A DNA stretch of 45,305 nt from Ornithinibacter sp. (GTDB lineage Bacteria > Actinomycetota > Actinomycetes > Actinomycetales > Dermatophilaceae), in assembly GCA_029266735.1 (NCBI GenBank), contig JAQSWG010000007.1:1-45305 (forward strand), read 5' to 3'. Shown here one piece after another: positions 1 through 7,763 of this stretch. A program made the position numbers and the translations under genes. Numbering within the stretch: position 1 is the stretch's first letter; each line of letters begins with the position of its first letter. The notes under the pieces are model-generated. The model worked only from the letters and a program-made list of their open reading frames with translations, had not been told where the DNA came from and searched no databases.

Positions 1-303
1 GTCGTGCGGCAGGCCACCACGGTGGCCCTGCTTGGCGTGGCCGCGGTCGTCGGGGGGACGATGGTCCTCACCGAGCTCACCGACCTGCCCTTCCGGGACG
101 TGCTGTTCGAGACGACCTCGGCGTTCGCCACGGTCGGGCTGTCGACGGGCATCACACCCGAGATCGGGGAACCGGGGCAGCTTGTCCTCGTAGCGTTGAT
201 GTTCCTCGGCCGCCTCGGCCCCATCACCCTGGTGTCGGCCCTCGCCCTGCGGGAGCGGAACCGCCGTTACCGCTACCCGGAAGGAGCACCCCTCATTGGC
301 TAG
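1..303 (+). CDS. TrkH/KtrB-family potassium uptake channel, C-terminal part (cut by window edge)
   Basis: This is the last roughly 100 codons of a Trk/Ktr-type K+ translocating subunit, an inner-membrane channel that works with a cytoplasmic TrkA/KtrA ring. The reading frame is open from base 1, so the true start lies upstream of the window. The visible part contains the segment FETTSAFATVGLSTG, which matches the last pore loop of the family (the filter Gly lies in ATVGLSTG), followed by a final membrane helix (about residues 58-80, with FLGRLGPITL) and a short basic tail. The stop overlaps the start region of the downstream TrkA gene, the usual layout of a ktrBA/trkHA pair. Family assignment is firm; which of TrkH or KtrB cannot be decided from this fragment. 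Confidence 0.9.
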   Translation, partial: VVRQATTVALLGVAAVVGGTMVLTELTDLPFRDVLFETTSAFATVGLSTGITPEIGEPGQLVLVALMFLGRLGPITLVSALALRERNRRYRYPEGAPLIG

Positions 304-964
304 GAAGATCGCAGAGTCAGGCGGCGTCGTCGTCATCGGCCTCGGTCGGTTCGGCAAGTCCCTTGCCGACGAGCTGGAACGCGACGGCGTGCAGGTGCTC
401 GCCATCGACAACGACATCAAACGCGTCCAAGACCTCGCGGGCCGCTGGACCCACGTCGTCCAGGCCGACTCCACCGACATCCAGGCGATGGAGCAGCTCG
501 GCGTCGGCGACTTCTCGAAGGCAGTGATCGGCATCGGCAACAACCTCGAGGCGAGTGTGCTGACCGCGTTCGTGCTGCGCAAGCTCGGCGTGACGGACGT
601 CTGGGCCAAGGCGATCACCACCTCGCAGGGAGAGATCCTGGCGCAGGTGGGGGTCTCGCACGTCGTCCGCCCCGAACACGCCATGGGCAAACGCGTCGCC
701 CACCTGGTCCGGGGGCGCATGCAGGACTACATCGAGTTCGACGACGGCTACGCAATCGTCAAGACCATGCCCCCGCGCAGCATCCTCGGCAGGACCCTCG
801 CCGAGGCCGGAGTGCGTCAGAAGTACGGGGTGACCATCGTCGGCATCAAGACCGTCGGCAAGGACTTCTCTTACGCCACCCCGACATCCATCGTCAACGA
901 GGGCGACCTCATCATCGTCTCCGGGGAGCGGCGCAAGGTCGAGCTCTTCTCCGACCAGGAGTAG
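296..964 (+). CDS. TrkA/KtrA-family potassium channel regulatory protein
   Basis: This is the cytoplasmic gating subunit of the Trk/Ktr K+ uptake system: an RCK protein that binds nucleotide and controls the membrane channel encoded just upstream. The 222-residue product is normal length. Residues 10-20 hold the Rossmann dinucleotide motif VVVIGLGRFG, followed by an acidic end of beta-2 (AIDND) and the QADSTD segment typical of RCK_N. The C-terminal third, ending in EGDLIIVSGER, is an RCK_C domain. The start is a TTG at 296, eight bases inside the preceding gene, with the ribosome site AAGGAG at 281-286. The overlap implies translational coupling with the channel. No frameshift or missing motif is seen. 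Confidence 0.92.
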   Translation: MARKIAESGGVVVIGLGRFGKSLADELERDGVQVLAIDNDIKRVQDLAGRWTHVVQADSTDIQAMEQLGVGDFSKAVIGIGNNLEASVLTAFVLRKLGVTDVWAKAITTSQGEILAQVGVSHVVRPEHAMGKRVAHLVRGRMQDYIEFDDGYAIVKTMPPRSILGRTLAEAGVRQKYGVTIVGIKTVGKDFSYATPTSIVNEGDLIIVSGERRKVELFSDQE

Positions 965-1008
965 GACGACAGGATCGGAGGACTGCGGAATCCTGGCCGC
1001 CGTCGACC

Positions 1009-1138
1009 CACGTCGAGTCTCTGCAGAGTCGAGCCGGGCAAGGGCGGACTCCACGGACTGCTCACAGACGATCTCGTAGTCCGCGTCATATCGGCTGACG
1101 AGTTCTCGTTGAATGACTGCAAGCAGACCCGGCATCAT
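1009..1138 (-). pseudogene. N-terminal fragment of a response-regulator-like/thioredoxin-reductase flavoprotein
   Basis: A start (ATG at 1138) with an AAAGG ribosome site opens a frame coding about 43 residues that resemble the extreme N-terminus of the intact flavoprotein gene at 21647-23377. The stretch RELVSRYDADYEIV aligns with AQLEERYAATYEVV, and SVESALARL with SSQAADALR. The likeness stops near 1009, and the frame then runs antisense through the TrkA gene with no further family signal. I read this as a gene truncated after its first 40 or so codons, leaving the translation start. It lies convergent to trkA. The alignment was done by eye, so confidence is moderate. Confidence 0.5.
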
Positions 1139-1164
1139 TCTGTGACCTTTCTGCGGGCTCCGGA

Positions 1165-2505
1165 TCACCTGTCCAGGGGCTCTCGGCTCCGGACCGATGA
1201 GACGACGTCGAGGATGGCTTGAGTGGTGGCGGCGGCATCTTGCTGCTCCAAGATCAGCGATGCGTGGGTGGCGTCGTCGACCAGGCGGTGCGTGCCGTTC
1301 GTCGACAAGGCGGTCAGGTCGTCGTGGGCGGAAATCGTGTCGGCATCACTGCCGCTGCCGGCTGTCAGGACGACCAGGGGCTTGTCGCCGAAGTCATCGA
1401 GAGCCGCAGCTTGACCGCTCGAGGCACTCGCCCGGAGGTACTCCTCGATCGTGCTCTGCAGATTGCTGGCGGTCGACCCGGTGGCCTCTGCCTCGTCGGC
1501 AGACTGCGGCGGCAGGCTGTCGTACGAGCCAAGGCTGAGCAACCGCCCGACGCCGACTTCGGCGGTGGAGGAGAGCAGTGCGGAGATACGACCCATGATG
1601 TTGCGGGAGCTCGCGTCGTCGGGCGATGTTGTCGGAGGCGGTTTTGACTTCCGTCCGGTGGTGTCCACCAGCACGAGTCCGGCGACGTCGTCGGGGTACT
1701 GGGCGGCGAAGCTCTGCACGTAGAGGCCGCCGAAGGAGTGACCGGCCAGCACAAAAGGTCCAGGGACGTTCCCGCGCTCCAGCAAGGTGTGGAGGTCGGT
1801 CGCTGTCTGCGCGCCGTCTTGGGGGCTGTCAGCGGGCTCGCTCCAGCCGTGACCTGCGCGGTCATAGACACAGACCCGGGTTTGTTGGGCAACGGCCGGG
1901 GCGATCCACCCGAGAGTCGATGACATCAATCCTGCACCGGGTTCGAGGACCACGGTCGGGCTGCCTGAGCCGCTGCATCTCAGGTGCAGGCTGTGTCCGC
2001 CCACGTCGATCAGCTGCCCCGGCATTGGGGGGTCTTCATCCACCGCTTCACTCAGCGTCTCGTAGCCGCCACCTATCGCGGCCAGAGCCATGAGCGCGAA
2101 TACCGGGTACAGGAGCCATCGCCTGCTTCGACTGTGAAGCTGGCGACGCGTTTGGACGATCATCCAGACCACCAACGCCATCAACGCTGGAGGCCACACC
2201 CATCCGAGGACCCCGTGCAACTCCGAGCCGAACACCACCAAGAGCAGTCCGCCCAGCCCCATGAACAGTGCAGGAGCCGCAGCCCACCGCTGAGGCTGAT
2301 CGGTGAACCGCACCGAGAGCACGGCCAACATCGCCCAGCCCAGCGCGAATCCGCACAGAACCGCGCCAGCGACGGCGCTCTCCTCCGCGGGGATTAACGG
2401 GGCGACGACGAGAAGTAGGGCAGCGACGAGTCCAGTGAGCAACGAGCCGGCCACGATCCAACCAATGTGTCCCCTCGGACGCCTGATGGGTTCGGTAGTC
2501 ACCAT
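1165..2505 (-). CDS. alpha/beta hydrolase with N-terminal membrane domain
   Basis: The 446-residue product has four or five hydrophobic segments (about residues 12-38, 45-65, 78-95, 101-118 and 130-147), then an extracytoplasmic alpha/beta-hydrolase domain. The nucleophile elbow is GHSFGG with Ser near residue 257. The oxyanion region is PGAGLMSST, and VYDRAGHGWS is the typical strand-4/5 loop. The DDATH near the C-terminus carries the likely catalytic His. A hydrolase of esters, lactones or peptides is expected, with unknown substrate. I place the start at the ATG at 2505 because GGAAGG stands just upstream; the frame also opens 19 codons earlier, without such a site. No operon partner is evident. 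The family is certain, the substrate not predicted. Confidence 0.85.
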   Translation of the reverse strand: MVTTEPIRRPRGHIGWIVAGSLLTGLVAALLLVVAPLIPAEESAVAGAVLCGFALGWAMLAVLSVRFTDQPQRWAAAPALFMGLGGLLLVVFGSELHGVLGWVWPPALMALVVWMIVQTRRQLHSRSRRWLLYPVFALMALAAIGGGYETLSEAVDEDPPMPGQLIDVGGHSLHLRCSGSGSPTVVLEPGAGLMSSTLGWIAPAVAQQTRVCVYDRAGHGWSEPADSPQDGAQTATDLHTLLERGNVPGPFVLAGHSFGGLYVQSFAAQYPDDVAGLVLVDTTGRKSKPPPTTSPDDASSRNIMGRISALLSSTAEVGVGRLLSLGSYDSLPPQSADEAEATGSTASNLQSTIEEYLRASASSGQAAALDDFGDKPLVVLTAGSGSDADTISAHDDLTALSTNGTHRLVDDATHASLILEQQDAAATTQAILDVVSSVRSREPLDR

Positions 2506-2743
2506 GGACTCCTTCCACACACACGGTGGCGCAGCAGGAGTAAAGCCCTGCACATGTGGCACGTGCCGTCATCTCGACAGTAGATGATCACGGATCTGAG
2601 GCACCAAGAAGCGACGAGCTCGGGAACGCCTCGAAGGCTCGAGCTTCGGTTTGCTCCTCAAGGAGTGGCCTCAACGCTTCTCACGCTGAAGAACTCCCCC
2701 GCTCGTCACACCGCTCCGATGCCCCCCGACGGAGGCCGGGGCG

Positions 2744-3460
2744 TCAGATCCAGCCCAGCTTGCTGAACTCAGGGAACACCTGGCCGTCCGTGACGAACCA
2801 GAAGATGCCCCATCCCACGAGCAGCAGCAGGCCCAGGCCGCCGACGACGATCAGAAGTCGGGAGGCGGGGCTCGGGTGCGAGCGGACGCCCATCGCCAGG
2901 AGCACGCCCAGGAAGATCAGCCCGAGCCACGGCTGCGCTCCCTCGATGTAGTTGTTGACCAGGGTGACGGCCACCAGGGCCGCGACGACGAGGTCGAGCG
3001 GGCCCACGCGCCAGGTGACGTGCTGTAGGGCCCAGGCCAGGCTCAGGAGCAGGAGGAACAGCCCGGAGAACCACATCACGTGGCTCACCACTTCATCCCA
3101 CAGGTGCACGATCGACGCATCGGCGACGGCGGCATCCGGAACGTTGCTGATCGAGTTGGAGGAGAGGTGCAGGCCCTTCCCCAAGGCGAACGTCACCGCA
3201 CCGACCCCGAACACGACCCACTGCGAGCGAGTGGCGGCGGCCCGGTACATCACCATCGCGGCGGTCCCGATGACGGCGTAGGCCGTGAGGAGGTCGATCC
3301 AGTCCGCGACCCGGGTCTCGCCAACGGCACCCAGCGGCCTGAAGAAGGTGCCGGCCTGCATTCCGACGACGACTGCGAGCGCGAACCACCCGAGCCATGG
3401 GCGGACGCCCTGTGTGGTCTGCGGTGCTGGCGGCGATGTGACGGGTGTGGCGGTGGCCAT
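2744..3460 (-). CDS. integral membrane protein, unknown function
   Basis: A 238-residue protein I do not recognise. It has about seven hydrophobic helices (near residues 22-38, 55-73, 81-95, 125-145, 152-170, 178-192 and 203-222), separated by short loops. The N-terminal tail is rich in Thr and Pro, and the C-terminus ends shortly after the last helix. His residues sit in the loop after helix 3 (KGLHLSSN) and in helix 4 (WDEVVSHVMW). The start at 3460 is supported by AGGAGG nine to ten bases upstream. The next gene on this strand is a broken secreted protein that ends 114 bases before the start. No function is assigned. Confidence 0.75.
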   Translation of the reverse strand: MATATPVTSPPAPQTTQGVRPWLGWFALAVVVGMQAGTFFRPLGAVGETRVADWIDLLTAYAVIGTAAMVMYRAAATRSQWVVFGVGAVTFALGKGLHLSSNSISNVPDAAVADASIVHLWDEVVSHVMWFSGLFLLLLSLAWALQHVTWRVGPLDLVVAALVAVTLVNNYIEGAQPWLGLIFLGVLLAMGVRSHPSPASRLLIVVGGLGLLLLVGWGIFWFVTDGQVFPEFSKLGWI

Positions 3461-3559
3461 GGCCGACCTCCTGCTCGGAGCGATCCTGACGGTCGGACCG
3501 TCCGGCTGGGTGAAGGCTCTGCCTCAGGGATACACCTGTGCGACAGGCGCGTCAACGGC

Positions 3560-3580
3560 GGCTGACGGCAGCTGTCAGCC
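3560..3580. terminator. stem-loop at the end of the broken secreted-protein gene
   Basis: GGCTGAC (3560-3566) and GTCAGCC (3574-3580) form a perfect 7-bp stem with a 7-base loop. It overlaps the stop codon of the minus-strand pseudogene at 3575-4217. No T-rich tract follows on the minus strand, so this is only a candidate terminator of the GC-stem type common in actinobacteria. Confidence 0.35.
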
Positions 3581-4217
3581 GACGCGCTCCATCGACCTCC
3601 GGGAATAGGTGCCGACGACACCCTCGACCGCGTCGATGCCGTCAAGGCTTCCCTCGACGGTCGCCGTGCGGTGGACGACGGTCTCGCGGGACCGGTAGGA
3701 CACGCCGTTCTCGGGGTCGCGGAAGGAGTCCGTGAACGTGGAGCGGGAGGGCCGACCCGTGGGGATGAAGGTCACCGTGAAGGGCACGTCCTCGGCGGCG
3801 ACCGCTTCCTCCTGGCCGGACTCCTCGTCGAGCTCCTCGTAGAGATCGACGGTGCCGTGTAGGTGCGGGACTCGACCCTGCCCTTGCTCTTGGCGGTCGT
3901 CACGCCCTCGCTCCATGCGTAGTACGCACCGGTGGAGTCGCACGAGTTCTGCTCGTCCCCATCGCCCCGTGGGATCTGCCCCTCGTCACAGTCGAAGGTC
4001 TCCACGAACCCCTCGGCGACGCTGCCGTGGAACGAGAGCTGCCCGATGGTGTAGTTCCCGGGGAGGCCCGCTGGGGTGCCGGCCCCTTCGAAGAACGCCT
4101 CGGCGAAGGGTCCCTTTCACGGACGTGCGATGTGGTGGCGGCGGAGGCGGGTAGCGCTGGAGCAACCAGCGGGAACGCGAGCGCGAGGACGACAGTGGTC
4201 CTGAGGGCTGTGAGCAT
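3575..4217 (-). pseudogene. secreted protein gene with two frameshifts, unknown function
   Basis: Three consecutive frames together give one coherent protein. It starts at ATG 4217 (AGGGGA upstream) with a clear Sec signal peptide (LTALRTTVVLALAFPLVAPA, cleavage near ASA-AT). It continues in a second frame from about 4115 (GPFAEAFFEGAG ... FDCDEGQIPRGDGDE) and in a third from about 3855 (HGTVDLYEELDEESG ... ) to the stop at 3575. Each junction looks like the loss of one base: near 4114-4120 in AAAGGG and near 3855. The restored product would be about 213 residues, acidic and secreted, with two Cys (FDCDEG, NSCDST) that could pair. I know no family for it. Either the gene is dead or the sequence has errors here. 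Confidence 0.6.
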
Positions 4218-4352
4218 GAGTGTTCCCCTGACTGCACGTTGCGAATCGAACCTGACTCGCGCTGGCCGGAGCCTGCTGACCCCGCACTGTGAGACTGACA
4301 GCATCAGCTGGAAACGGCCATGAGTATTCCGGCTCAACCGGGTGCAAAGGGG

Positions 4353-5285
4353 TCAGGCCTGGACGCGGCCACCCACGAGACGGCTCTCCTCGCCGAGCAC
4401 TCCGCCGGGCTCGGCCGGTCCCTCCACGAGCATCGGCGCGGTGGTGGTGACCGGTCCAGCGGTGTGCCCGCGGCTCGTCAGCCACTGCTCGACGAACCTC
4501 GCCAAGCGGGTCAGCGCGTAGTTGATGACGATGAAGATCACGGCGACGACGATGTATGCCGGAACGGTGTTCGCGTATGCCGATCCGAGTGTCCGGGCGG
4601 ACGTGAGCAGCTCGGGATAGAGGATGATCGTGCCGAGCGCGGTGTCCTTGAGGACGACGACGAGCTGGCCGACCAGGGCGGGCAGCATCGCTGTCAGCGC
4701 CTGCGGCAGCTGGATCGAGCGCAGGGTCTGACCGGGCGAGAGGCCGATCGACAGACCGGCTTCCGCCTGTCCGCTGGGAAGCGAGTAGACGCCCGACCGC
4801 ACGAGCTCCGCGATGACCGAGCCGTTGTAGAGCGTGAGGGCGAGGACGACCCCCGCGAGGGGTGCCAGGTCGTTCGGCATCCAGTCGGCCCGGGAGAACC
4901 AGCCGAAGAAGAAGAAGATCATCATGAGCAGCACGGGCACGGAGCGGAAGAACTCCACCACCCCACCGGACACCCACCGTACGGCCCGCAGGTGGGAGAG
5001 CCGGCCCATGCCGAAGACGATCCCGAAGATCCCGGCGAGGACCACCGACAGCGCGGCCGCCTTCAGCGTCGCCCAGAGACCCGGCAGGAGGTACTGCGTC
5101 CACACCTCGGGGTCGGTGACGAAGGGCGACCACATGTAGCCCTCGAGCTGGTTGGCCGACCCCATCTTGCGGATCACCACCCACAGCACCCCGACTGCGA
5201 TGACGACGCCGATGACGGTGAGGATGGCATGCCGGCGGCGTGCTCGAGGTCCCGGTGCGTCGAACAGGGCGGTCTGGACGCTCAT
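4353..5285 (-). CDS. gluD: glutamate/polar amino acid ABC transporter permease (GluD-like)
   Basis: One of the two membrane permeases of a polar amino acid importer. The 310-residue product has a long cytoplasmic N-terminus, a first membrane helix (about 20-42), the HisM/GlnP-type core and a C-terminal tail rich in Pro, Gly and Glu. The EAA loop that docks on the ATPase is visible as GQAEAGLSIGLSPGQTL followed by IQLPQAL. The segment FRSVPVLLMMIFFFFG is the usual helix after the first periplasmic loop. The ATG at 5285 overlaps the stop of the upstream permease as ATGA, so the two permeases are translationally coupled. The gene is last in the gluABCD-like order. Substrate is inferred from the whole operon, not from this gene alone. 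Confidence 0.9.
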   Translation of the reverse strand: MSVQTALFDAPGPRARRRHAILTVIGVVIAVGVLWVVIRKMGSANQLEGYMWSPFVTDPEVWTQYLLPGLWATLKAAALSVVLAGIFGIVFGMGRLSHLRAVRWVSGGVVEFFRSVPVLLMMIFFFFGWFSRADWMPNDLAPLAGVVLALTLYNGSVIAELVRSGVYSLPSGQAEAGLSIGLSPGQTLRSIQLPQALTAMLPALVGQLVVVLKDTALGTIILYPELLTSARTLGSAYANTVPAYIVVAVIFIVINYALTRLARFVEQWLTSRGHTAGPVTTTAPMLVEGPAEPGGVLGEESRLVGGRVQA

Positions 5286-5947
5286 CGCTTCACCGAGAGC
5301 CGCTGCGAGAGGTTGGTGAAGAGGATCCCCAGTGGGAGGGTGAGGATGACGAAGCCGAGGGCGAAGAGGAAGAACGTCGGCAGGCTCGCTCCCTCGTTCT
5401 CCGTGATCTCCGCGAGCTGGCCCGCCGCTTCGGCGGTGCCGAGGATGACGGCCGCCACGGTGGTGTTCTTGATGAGCGCGATGAGGGTCGAGCCGAGCGG
5501 GGCGATGGCACCACGGAAGGCCTGGGGGAGCAGGACCTGGCTCAGGGACTGCCCGAACGTCAGGCCCATGGCACGAGCCGCCTCGGCCTGGCCGGGCGGG
5601 ATGGTGTTGACGCCGCTGCGCAGCGCCTCGCAGACGAAGGCCCCGTGGTAGATCGACAGCATGATCACGGCCCACCAGTACGAGTTCGTCGTCGCCTGGT
5701 CACTGAGCTGGAGCCCGAGGATGAACGAGAGCCCGAGGACGCTGAACGCCATGAGGAGGGTCAGCGGGGTGTTGCGGACGATGTTGACGTAGCTCGTGCC
5801 GATGAGCCGCAGGACCGCGACCGGCGACACCCGCAGGACAGCCATGACCGTCCCGATGAGGAGCGAGCCGATGGCGGAGAGCACGGACAGCTGGATCGTC
5901 ACCCAGAAGGCGCCGAGGACGTCGTACTCGCTCAGGATCTCGCCCAC
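5282..5947 (-). CDS. gluC: glutamate/polar amino acid ABC transporter permease (GluC-like)
   Basis: This is the first permease of the importer, 221 residues with about five membrane helices, the standard size for the HisM/GlnP family. The conserved RNTPLTLLM follows helix 2, and the ATPase-contacting EAA loop reads GQAEAARAMGLTFGQ then VLLPQAFR. The start is a GTG at 5947 preceded by GAGAGGTGA; no earlier in-frame start has a ribosome site. It lies downstream of the binding-protein gene across an 89-base gap that contains a strong stem-loop (5976-6017). The stem-loop may lower permease expression relative to the binding protein. Confidence 0.92.
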   Translation of the reverse strand: MGEILSEYDVLGAFWVTIQLSVLSAIGSLLIGTVMAVLRVSPVAVLRLIGTSYVNIVRNTPLTLLMAFSVLGLSFILGLQLSDQATTNSYWWAVIMLSIYHGAFVCEALRSGVNTIPPGQAEAARAMGLTFGQSLSQVLLPQAFRGAIAPLGSTLIALIKNTTVAAVILGTAEAAGQLAEITENEGASLPTFFLFALGFVILTLPLGILFTNLSQRLSVKR

Positions 5948-5975
5948 GCGTCACCTCTCGTCAGAACGGACCGTA

Positions 5976-6017
5976 CCGCGGTATGCCGTGCCGGTGTGGA
6001 CGGACGGCATACCGCGG
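5976..6017 (-). terminator. 14-bp stem-loop between binding-protein and permease genes
   Basis: CCGCGGTATGCCGT (5976-5989) is the exact reverse complement of ACGGCATACCGCGG (6004-6017), with a 14-base loop. It occupies the gap between gluB and gluC on the minus strand. There is no run of T after it, so it could be a leaky terminator or a 3' stabiliser of the gluAB message. Both roles are known for binding-protein transport operons and both raise binding-protein dose over permease dose. Confidence 0.7.
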
Positions 6018-6036
6018 CCGGGACGTGCGTGTGCCG

Positions 6037-6879
6037 TCAGGCGCAGGCGTCAGGCGTCGGAGGGTTGCCCGCCCCGGCCTTGTAGTTCGCCGGCCCGAGG
6101 TTCTTGTCGACGATCTTCTGCCACTCGCCGTCGGAGATCATCTTCTTGATCGCGTCGGTGATCTTCTGGCACTGGGCCGTGTCGCCCTTCTTCAGGCCGA
6201 TCCCGTACCGCTCCTCGGAGAAGGGCTGCCCGACGACCTTGAGCTTGCCCTTGTACTGCTCCTGGGCCGCGTACCCCGCCAGGATCGTGTCGTCGGTCGT
6301 CAGGGCGTCGATGGCGCCCGAGGCGAGCGCGGCGACGCACTCGGAGTAGGTGCCGAACTCCTGGAGGTTGACCCCGGGCACCGTCTCCTTGACCTTCTGG
6401 GCGGAGGTGGAGCCGGTCACCGAGCACAGCTTCTTGCCGTCGAGGGTGTCGGGTCCGGTGATCGAGGTGTCGTCGGACCGGACGAGCAGGTCCTGCCCGG
6501 CGATGAAGTACGGCCCGGCGAAGGAGATCTTCTCCTTGCGCGCGTCGGTGATGGAGTACGTGGCCACCACCATGTCGACCTGACCCGTCTCGATGAGGGT
6601 CTCGCGCTGGGCACTCGGCGCCTGGATGAACTCGATGTCTCCGGCCTCGACGCCCAGCTCCTTGGCGACGTACGTGGCGACGTCCACGTCCAACCCGGTG
6701 AACTCGCTGCCCTGCTTCAGCCCCAGTCCGGGCTGGTCGTACTTGATGCCCACCTTCAGGCCCTCGGCCTCGGAGTCACCGCCCGCGCCCGTGTCGGTCT
6801 CCGGGTCGTCCGAGCCGCACGCGCTCAGCCCGAGCGCGAGCACGGCCGCTGCGGCGACCATCATCCGTCGTGTCGTCAT
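6037..6879 (-). CDS. gluB: glutamate ABC transporter substrate-binding lipoprotein (GluB-like)
   Basis: The extracellular solute-binding protein that delivers the amino acid to the permeases. The 280-residue precursor has a lipoprotein signal (TTRRMMVAAAAVLALG) with lipobox LSAC and lipidated Cys21. An acidic Gly-rich linker (DPETDTGAGGDSEAEG) follows, then an SBP_bac_3 domain. Family hallmarks include GLDVDVATYVAKELG, RETLIETGQVDMVVATYSIT, SFAGPYFIAGQDLLV and ERYGIGLKKGD. Ligand contacts are suggested by the acidic and Arg residues in those blocks, but the ligand itself (glutamate or aspartate/glutamine) is inferred from similarity to corynebacterial GluB. AGGAGG precedes the ATG at 6879, and the ATPase gene ends 34 bases upstream. 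Confidence 0.93.
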   Translation of the reverse strand: MTTRRMMVAAAAVLALGLSACGSDDPETDTGAGGDSEAEGLKVGIKYDQPGLGLKQGSEFTGLDVDVATYVAKELGVEAGDIEFIQAPSAQRETLIETGQVDMVVATYSITDARKEKISFAGPYFIAGQDLLVRSDDTSITGPDTLDGKKLCSVTGSTSAQKVKETVPGVNLQEFGTYSECVAALASGAIDALTTDDTILAGYAAQEQYKGKLKVVGQPFSEERYGIGLKKGDTAQCQKITDAIKKMISDGEWQKIVDKNLGPANYKAGAGNPPTPDACA

Positions 6880-6913
6880 GGGTGTTCCTCCTGTGGGTGG
6901 GGTGAACCGGGGG

Positions 6914-7654
6914 TCAGTGGGTGAGGATCTTGCTGAGGAATTCCTTGCAGCGGTCGGTCGTGGGGTTCGTGAAGAACTCGTCGGGCGGCGCCTGCTCCAC
7001 GATCTCGCCGTCGGAGAGGAACACCACCCGGTTGGCCACCTTCCGGGCGAAACCCATCTCGTGGGTCACGACGATCATCGTCATGCCGCTGTGGGCGAGC
7101 TCGACCATGACGTCGAGGACCTCGTTGATCATCTCGGGGTCCAGGGCCGAGGTGGGCTCGTCGAAGAGCATGACCTTCGGGTCCATCGCCAGCGAACGCG
7201 CGATGGCGACTCGCTGCTGCTGGCCTCCGGAGAGCTGCGCCGGGTACTTCTGGGCCTGATGGGCGATGCCGACCCGCTCGAGCAGGTCCATGGCCTTCTT
7301 CTCGGCATCCGCCTTGCCCATCTTGCGAACCTTGATCGGCCCCAGGGTGACGTTCTGAAGGATCGTCTTGTGTGCGAACAGGTTGAAGGACTGGAAGACC
7401 ATCCCCACGTCCGCGCGCAGTGCGGCCAGTTCCTTGCCCTCCTCGGGCAGCTCGACGCCGTCGATGGTGATGGAGCCGGACTCGAAGTTCTCGAGCCGGT
7501 TGATCGTGCGGCAGAGCGTGGACTTTCCGGAGCCGGACGGTCCGATGAGGATGACCACCTCGCCCTTGCCGACGGTGAGATCGATGTCCTTGAGCACGTG
7601 GAGGTCGCCGAAGTGCTTGTTCACACCGTCCATGACGACGAGGGGCTCGCTCAT
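6914..7654 (-). CDS. gluA: glutamate ABC transporter ATP-binding protein (GluA-like)
   Basis: The cytoplasmic ATPase that powers the importer. The 246-residue protein shows every ABC motif: Walker A GPSGSGKST (about 38-46), Q-loop VFQSFNLF, signature LSGGQQQR, Walker B VMLFDEPTSALDP and the H-loop VVTHEMGFAR. The frame is open far upstream, but the family N-terminus (MSEPLVVMDGVNKHFG) begins at ATG 7654. No ribosome site precedes it. Instead TAGGTT stands seven bases before the ATG, a spacing expected of a -10 box for a leaderless transcript, which is common in actinobacteria. A tandem 11-bp repeat lies about 60-80 bases upstream. It is the first gene of the four-gene importer operon. Confidence 0.94.
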   Translation of the reverse strand: MSEPLVVMDGVNKHFGDLHVLKDIDLTVGKGEVVILIGPSGSGKSTLCRTINRLENFESGSITIDGVELPEEGKELAALRADVGMVFQSFNLFAHKTILQNVTLGPIKVRKMGKADAEKKAMDLLERVGIAHQAQKYPAQLSGGQQQRVAIARSLAMDPKVMLFDEPTSALDPEMINEVLDVMVELAHSGMTMIVVTHEMGFARKVANRVVFLSDGEIVEQAPPDEFFTNPTTDRCKEFLSKILTH

Positions 7655-7714
7655 GCGAGTGAACCTAGCGATGTCCGAGCCACGACGGTAACCGTGGGCA
7701 CCGGAATCGACGGG

Positions 7715-7736
7715 GATCGAGACCTGATCGAGACCT
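7715..7736. promoter_or_regulatory. tandem 11-bp repeat in the divergent gluA / oxidoreductase promoter region
   Basis: GATCGAGACCT occurs twice without a gap (7715-7725 and 7726-7736) in the 109-base gap between two divergent genes. Exact tandem units of 11 bp, about one helical turn, are suitable for cooperative regulator binding. No regulator gene lies nearby, so any controller is unknown. Confidence 0.4.
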
Positions 7737-7763
7737 GAGACCACGCACGGCACAATGCCAGCC

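Noticed and set aside
317-1168. Long minus-strand open frame across the TrkA gene
   Set aside because: Most of it is antisense to a clear TrkA protein and has no family signal; only its first 43 or so codons, outside trkA, look like a real gene fragment.
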